Part shown: in pieces, positions 60,302 through 64,000 of the stretch
Layout of the letters: every line of letters begins with the position of its first letter
Position numbering within the stretch: the first letter of the stretch is position 1
From: Caballeronia sordidicola
GTDB lineage: Bacteria; Pseudomonadota; Gammaproteobacteria; Burkholderiales; Burkholderiaceae
Length of the DNA stretch: 64,000 bases
Direction: 5' to 3'
Assembly (NCBI RefSeq): GCF_000729995.1
Contig: NZ_JNFG01000038.1
Span: 1 to 64,000, forward strand
Program-made: the position numbers and the translations under genes
The notes under the pieces: generated by a model
What the model saw: the letters and a program-made list of their open reading frames with translations, nothing else
Told to the model about the DNA's origin: nothing
Databases searched by the model: none

Positions 60302-61345
60302 TTAAACCCGCTCCGCGAGTTCACACCGCTGGGTGTTACCGGCCGCAACGCATCGGAGTTCTGTCGGCGTCACGCCGAAGCGACGGTGAATGGCGCGGCT
60401 GAAGTGCGACTGGCTGGAAAATCCCCAACGGAAAGCGATTTCCCCGGTACTGCAATGGCGCAACCGGGGATTGACGAGGTCCGCGTGAGCTTTGCCAATT
60501 CTTTGTGACCAGATGTAGGCGCTCAGCGAGGTATCGTCAGCGGCAAGAATCCGGTTCATATGGCGGACGGACATTCCCACTGCCTTGGCGATTGCATCGG
60601 GCGTGAGTTCGGCGTCGCCCAGATGGTCGGCAACATACTGTTTTATTGTCAGCAAGTACGACATCGACGACACCGAACTCGACGCGCCGTGAAGACGGCA
60701 GCGCAGCATGGAGCTGAGCAGCGTCTGGACTCGCTCTTCGAATGCCGGCGCAGCGTATTCCGATTGCTCCAGCAGGAACTGAAGGATAGTCGCGCGCAGC
60801 GTCGTACCGAGCATCGACGCAACGCCTGTGAGCGGCGGCAACAACAGCGGCAGGCGATCAGCGCCGTCGCCTGCGCAGGACGCGAACCTGCCTGCCGGCA
60901 GGTCGATCAGCAACTGCCGCGTCGTGGACACGAACCCGAATACATAAGGCTTGCGCGTGTCGTAGACGATCGTCTCGCCCGCGCTGACCGTGATGCATTG
61001 TCCGCTCTGTACAAAATAGCCTTGTCCCTCTATAAGACAGCACGCGAACACCGAATGCTTCGGGAACTGTCGCGTGAGTGCAGGGCTGCGCTCGACCGAA
61101 TGTTCGTTGCCTCGAATATCCGCGATACCGAGACAGGACAACGTGTAATTCGACTGCGTGGCATTCAGCCCGTTGTCCGACAGGGACGAGCATCGAAAGC
61201 CAACCAGCGTCCGTGCGTTGTAGTCATCCCAATAATCGAGCCGCTCGTTTTGGGGAAGGCGCAGGGTCGAGGCCTGCGTCATGAGGGTTGTACGTGAGCG
61301 TTCCATGTTGCTTGTCTCCAGTTCGGCCGTCTCTATAGCGGCCAT
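60302..61345 (-). CDS. AraC-family transcriptional regulator
   Basis: A 347-aa regulator. The N-terminal AraC-binding-like cupin (about 30-190) has RFPKHS-like positions and GQCITVSAGETIVYDTRKPY. The C-terminal double helix-turn-helix (about 235-335) has LTPDAIAKAVGMSVRHMNR and GEIAFRWGFSSQSHFSRAI. AGGAGG lies 11 nt upstream of the ATG at 61345. It is divergent from the dioxygenase-like cupin and MFS genes and probably activates them with an aromatic inducer, as do NahR/XylS- or FeaR-like members. The 136-bp gap holds a CAACG-N10-CGTTG dyad at 61402-61421. Confidence 0.88.
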   Translation of the reverse strand: MAAIETAELETSNMERSRTTLMTQASTLRLPQNERLDYWDDYNARTLVGFRCSSLSDNGLNATQSNYTLSCLGIADIRGNEHSVERSPALTRQFPKHSVFACCLIEGQGYFVQSGQCITVSAGETIVYDTRKPYVFGFVSTTRQLLIDLPAGRFASCAGDGADRLPLLLPPLTGVASMLGTTLRATILQFLLEQSEYAAPAFEERVQTLLSSMLRCRLHGASSSVSSMSYLLTIKQYVADHLGDAELTPDAIAKAVGMSVRHMNRILAADDTSLSAYIWSQRIGKAHADLVNPRLRHCSTGEIAFRWGFSSQSHFSRAIHRRFGVTPTELRCVAAGNTQRCELAERV

Positions 61346-61481
61346 TTTCTGTTGTGCCTCCTACCGGTAATACAGCCTGGCCGACGCGCGTCCCGCCGGG
61401 TCAACGAACGCGTCCGCGTTGGTCAATTGCTTTGTCACTTGCTCCGATACATTGACGACACCCCCTTTCAGGAGTCGAGAA

Positions 61482-62015
61482 ATGATAACCAAAGCAAGTC
61501 ACGAATTCTGGCGCGATATCACGCCGATTGCCAATCCGTTTAAGCCCGATGCCAAGCCCGAGGTCTACATTCCCGACGCCGCCTCCGACGATCCGCGCTT
61601 ATATGTTCCGTTCACCGATACGGTGTCCTCAAGACCGCTCTGGATCTCACCGTCGGCGAACAAATGGTGCGACATCCTGACGGCGACATCGGCGGGCCTC
61701 GTCAACCGACACTACCATCCGCACGAAGTTTTCGCTTACACAATCTCGGGCAAATGGGGCTATCTCGAACACGACTGGACCGCGACTCGCGGCGATTTCG
61801 TGTACGAATCGCCCGGCGAAGGACACACGCTGGTTGCGTTCGAGCACGAAGAACCTATGAGGGTTTTCTTCATCGTCTCGGGCCCGCTGATCTGGCTCGA
61901 CGAGAACGGCGAGACAACCGGCTATTTCGATGTGCATTCGTACATCGAGATGTGCCGGAACCACTACGAGAAAGTGGGACTCGGCGCGGCCGCTGTCGAC
62001 AAGTTGTTTCGATAA
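61482..62015 (+). CDS. Cupin protein similar to 2,4'-dihydroxyacetophenone dioxygenase
   Basis: A 177-aa single cupin. The metal-binding His residues are in NRHYHPHEVFAYTISG (about 76-91), with a later GHTLVAFEHEEP. Length and sequence resemble the dioxygenase that cleaves 2,4'-dihydroxyacetophenone into 4-hydroxybenzoate and formate in 4-hydroxyacetophenone breakdown. AGGAGT is 8 nt before the ATG. It is divergent from an AraC regulator and followed after 37 bp by an MFS transporter. The true substrate could be another aromatic alpha-hydroxyketone. Confidence 0.8.
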   Translation: MITKASHEFWRDITPIANPFKPDAKPEVYIPDAASDDPRLYVPFTDTVSSRPLWISPSANKWCDILTATSAGLVNRHYHPHEVFAYTISGKWGYLEHDWTATRGDFVYESPGEGHTLVAFEHEEPMRVFFIVSGPLIWLDENGETTGYFDVHSYIEMCRNHYEKVGLGAAAVDKLFR

Positions 62016-62052
62016 GCCTACCGAAAAAAACACGCTGCACAGGAGACACTCA

Positions 62053-63303
62053 ATGCGACGCACCCTGGCCCCGAGTGACGAAAACAGACTGCTGGCCATA
62101 TTGTTCATGACGGTCGGCTTTGTTTTCTTTGACCGTCTCGCCCTGTCGTTTCTCTTCCCGTTCATGTCGGCCGAGTTGAAACTCACACACGCCGAGTTAG
62201 GGATGGCGTCGTCGGTGCTCTCGTTGACGTGGGCCCTATCCGGCACCCTCGCAGGCGCATGGTCCGACGTCCATGGCCGCCGTAAATCGCTGCTCGTCGG
62301 AGCGGTGCTCGGCTTCTCTTTTTTCTCGGCCGCGTCCGGGCTGATTGGCGGGTTCGCCGGCCTGATCGCTTTCCGGGCATTGATGGGTATTGCAGAAGGG
62401 CCCGTCTTGCCGATATCGCAGTCATTGATGATCGACAGTTCATCGCCGGCACGGCGCGGCCTGAACATGGGTTTGTTGCAAGGATCGTCGGCAGGGTTGC
62501 TCGGGGCCATGATCGGACCACCGGTGGTCGTGCATATCGCCATGACATACGGCTGGCGTCAGGCGTTCTATTTATCGTGTATTCCCGGCGTCTTGATTGC
62601 GGCCGCCATCTGGCGCTGGGTGCGCGAGTCGCCTCGCGACGATCAGGCCGTCGCCAAGCCTGCGGCGAGGATCCGTTACCGCACCTTGCTGTTGCATCGG
62701 AACGTGATGTTGTGCGCGTTAATAAGCTGCCTGTTCGTGACCTGGTTCGTCGTGATCGTTTCGTTTGCGCCCAGTTTTTTGATCGAGGCGAAACACTACA
62801 CCGCTGCGCAAATGAGCCTTGTCATGAGCTGTCTCGGCGCCGCGTGGGTGATATGGGGCTTTGCTGTGCCCGCGCTGTCGGACCGTATCGGCCGCAAGCC
62901 CGCCATGGTGATCTTTGCGTTAATTTCGGCCTGTTGTCCGGTTACGTTCATGCAGGTTGCATCACCGCTTGCGCTGGGCTTGCTGATGCTCGCGACATAC
63001 ACCGGTCTCGGCTGCTTTACGCTCTTCATGTCCACGATACCGGCTGAAACGGTGCCGCCGGCCGCAATGGCAAGCACGCTCGGATTGATCATGGGCGTGG
63101 GCGAACTGATCGGAGGGTTTGTTGCGCCAACTGCTGCCGGCTTTGCAGCGGATCGTTACGGCTTGTTCGTGACCATGTGGATCGCGGCAGGCGGCGCGCT
63201 GCTTGCCGGTGTGGCGTCCATGTTTCTAATCGAAACAGCGCCTGCCGCCCTTGCGCGCCGTCCCCAGGTATTGACGCAGTTCGCCCAGCGGAGTGACGCA
63301 TGA
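62053..63303 (+). CDS. MFS transporter, aromatic-acid/metabolite type
   Basis: A 416-aa major facilitator with 12 predicted helices. The motif between helices 2 and 3 reads GAWSDVHGRRKSL, and its second-half repeat SDRIGRKPAM. AGGAG is 8 nt before the ATG. It overlaps the downstream dehydrogenase by ATGA. The context, with an AraC regulator and a cupin dioxygenase-like protein, suggests uptake of an aromatic or hydroxyketone substrate. Confidence 0.88.
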   Translation: MRRTLAPSDENRLLAILFMTVGFVFFDRLALSFLFPFMSAELKLTHAELGMASSVLSLTWALSGTLAGAWSDVHGRRKSLLVGAVLGFSFFSAASGLIGGFAGLIAFRALMGIAEGPVLPISQSLMIDSSSPARRGLNMGLLQGSSAGLLGAMIGPPVVVHIAMTYGWRQAFYLSCIPGVLIAAAIWRWVRESPRDDQAVAKPAARIRYRTLLLHRNVMLCALISCLFVTWFVVIVSFAPSFLIEAKHYTAAQMSLVMSCLGAAWVIWGFAVPALSDRIGRKPAMVIFALISACCPVTFMQVASPLALGLLMLATYTGLGCFTLFMSTIPAETVPPAAMASTLGLIMGVGELIGGFVAPTAAGFAADRYGLFVTMWIAAGGALLAGVASMFLIETAPAALARRPQVLTQFAQRSDA

Positions 63304-64000
63304 ACACGTTGATGAAAGCATTGCAGTGGCATGGCCCACGCGATATCCGCCTGACGCGCATTGCGGTGCCCTCTCCGGGACCTGACGATGTATTGATTGA
63401 AGTCGCCTACTGCGGCATTTGCGGTAGCGACCTTCACGAATATGAAAACGGTCCGCATGCCATTCCGGTCGTGATTCCGCATGTGTTGTCGGGCCGGATC
63501 GCACCGCTGACGCTAGGCCATGAGTTTTGTGGCACGGTGAGGGAGGTGGGGGCGAATGTGCGCGACTTGAGCGTTGGCGAGCGCGTCGGCGTTGAACCTG
63601 AGTATCGCTGCAGCCGTTGCCGTTACTGCCAGATTGGCGACTACAACTTGTGCAACTCCATGGGCTTTGCCGGCTTGATGGGCGACGGCGGCATGGCTGA
63701 GTATGTGGTTACGCCGGCGTATATGCTTCATCGACTGCCGGACAGCGTTTCGTTTGTCCAGGCTGCCGTGCTGGAGCCCGCGGCAGTTGCGCTTCATGCC
63801 CTGCGGCGCAGCGCGCTACGGATTGGCGGCACGTGCGCGGCGTTCGGCTTGGGCCCTATCGGCATCTTGCTGGTGATGCTGGCGCGGTTGCAAGGAGCGT
63901 CGTCTATTGTTGCGGTCGATGTTTCGCCTGAACGTCTCGCCGCGGCAGCCCGTCTCGGCGCGACTGACGTCATTGATGCACGCAGTGTGAGTGCTGGCGA
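63300..64000 (+). CDS. Zinc-dependent medium-chain dehydrogenase, butanediol-dehydrogenase-like (partial)
   Basis: The frame starts at the ATG overlapping the MFS stop and runs off the window after about 233 codons. Catalytic-zinc residues are in YCGICGSDLHEYE (Cys near 42) and LGHEF, and the structural zinc cysteines are RCSRCRYCQIGDYNLC. The cofactor glycine motif GLGPIG begins near residue 182. The insertion between the first Cys region and GHEF, PHAIPVVIPHVLSG, is typical of (R,R)-butanediol dehydrogenases. A role with the neighbouring cupin in hydroxyketone metabolism is inferred. Confidence 0.88.
   Translation, partial: MNTLMKALQWHGPRDIRLTRIAVPSPGPDDVLIEVAYCGICGSDLHEYENGPHAIPVVIPHVLSGRIAPLTLGHEFCGTVREVGANVRDLSVGERVGVEPEYRCSRCRYCQIGDYNLCNSMGFAGLMGDGGMAEYVVTPAYMLHRLPDSVSFVQAAVLEPAAVALHALRRSALRIGGTCAAFGLGPIGILLVMLARLQGASSIVAVDVSPERLAAAARLGATDVIDARSVSAG

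Overview
The window is chromosomal DNA from a GC-rich betaproteobacterium of the Burkholderiaceae, most likely Burkholderia sensu lato (Paraburkholderia or Caballeronia type). This rests on a DUF4148 gene, a ceoR/bpeT-llpE-RND efflux locus in the Burkholderia arrangement, a narK1K2GHJI-narXL block and a cobaltochelatase-type cobalamin cluster. Genes are densely packed and often overlap by ATGA or GTGA. I see no rRNA, tRNA, insertion sequence, prophage or CRISPR array. Genes at both ends run off the window: a dihydrolipoamide dehydrogenase-like gene at the left and a zinc alcohol dehydrogenase at the right.

Region by region. 1-4.7 kb (minus): disulfide oxidoreductase, GH15 glucoamylase-like enzyme, SDR dehydrogenase and pdxY. 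5.2-8.0 kb (plus): glgC and glgA behind a good sigma-54 promoter match. 8.0-21.4 kb (minus): a respiratory nitrate reduction block, narK1-narK-narGHJI-parvulin-mobB-narX-narL. 21.6-24.2 kb (plus): nrdJ, the B12-dependent, oxygen-independent ribonucleotide reductase. 24.3-25.1 kb: two small genes and a cluster of stem-loops. 25.1-33.3 kb: LysR regulator, llpE and a tripartite RND pump. 33.4-37.5 kb: polyphosphate kinase 2, a DUF2878 membrane protein, a cyclodeaminase-family reductase and a degenerate histidine phosphatase. 37.5-57.9 kb: cobalt uptake (cbtBA) and cobalamin synthesis. 57.9-64 kb: TerC, an OpgC-like protein, and an AraC-controlled cluster with a dihydroxyacetophenone-dioxygenase-like cupin, an MFS transporter and a dehydrogenase.

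The cobalamin region has four transcription units with four recognisable cobalamin riboswitches: one before cbtBA, a divergent related pair between cobE-cobO-cobB and cobW-cobN-chlID, and one before cobG-cobH-cobI-cobJ. The divergent cobL-cbiD-cobK-cobM unit has no visible riboswitch. The pathway is the aerobic (CobG/CobN) type, with CbiD present and no CobF in view.

The most striking element is in the cobaltochelatase ATPase gene. A slippery A AAA AAA heptamer is followed after 5 nt by a perfect 13-bp stem. This is a textbook -1 programmed frameshift signal. It would let one gene make a short ChlI/CobS-like subunit (332 aa) and, by frameshifting, a ChlD/CobT-like AAA+VWA subunit (about 557 aa). 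The VWA part has no plausible start codon of its own.

Nitrate respiration, a B12-dependent reductase and B12 synthesis lie within about 45 kb, which suggests a shared role in low-oxygen growth. That link is inference from gene content.
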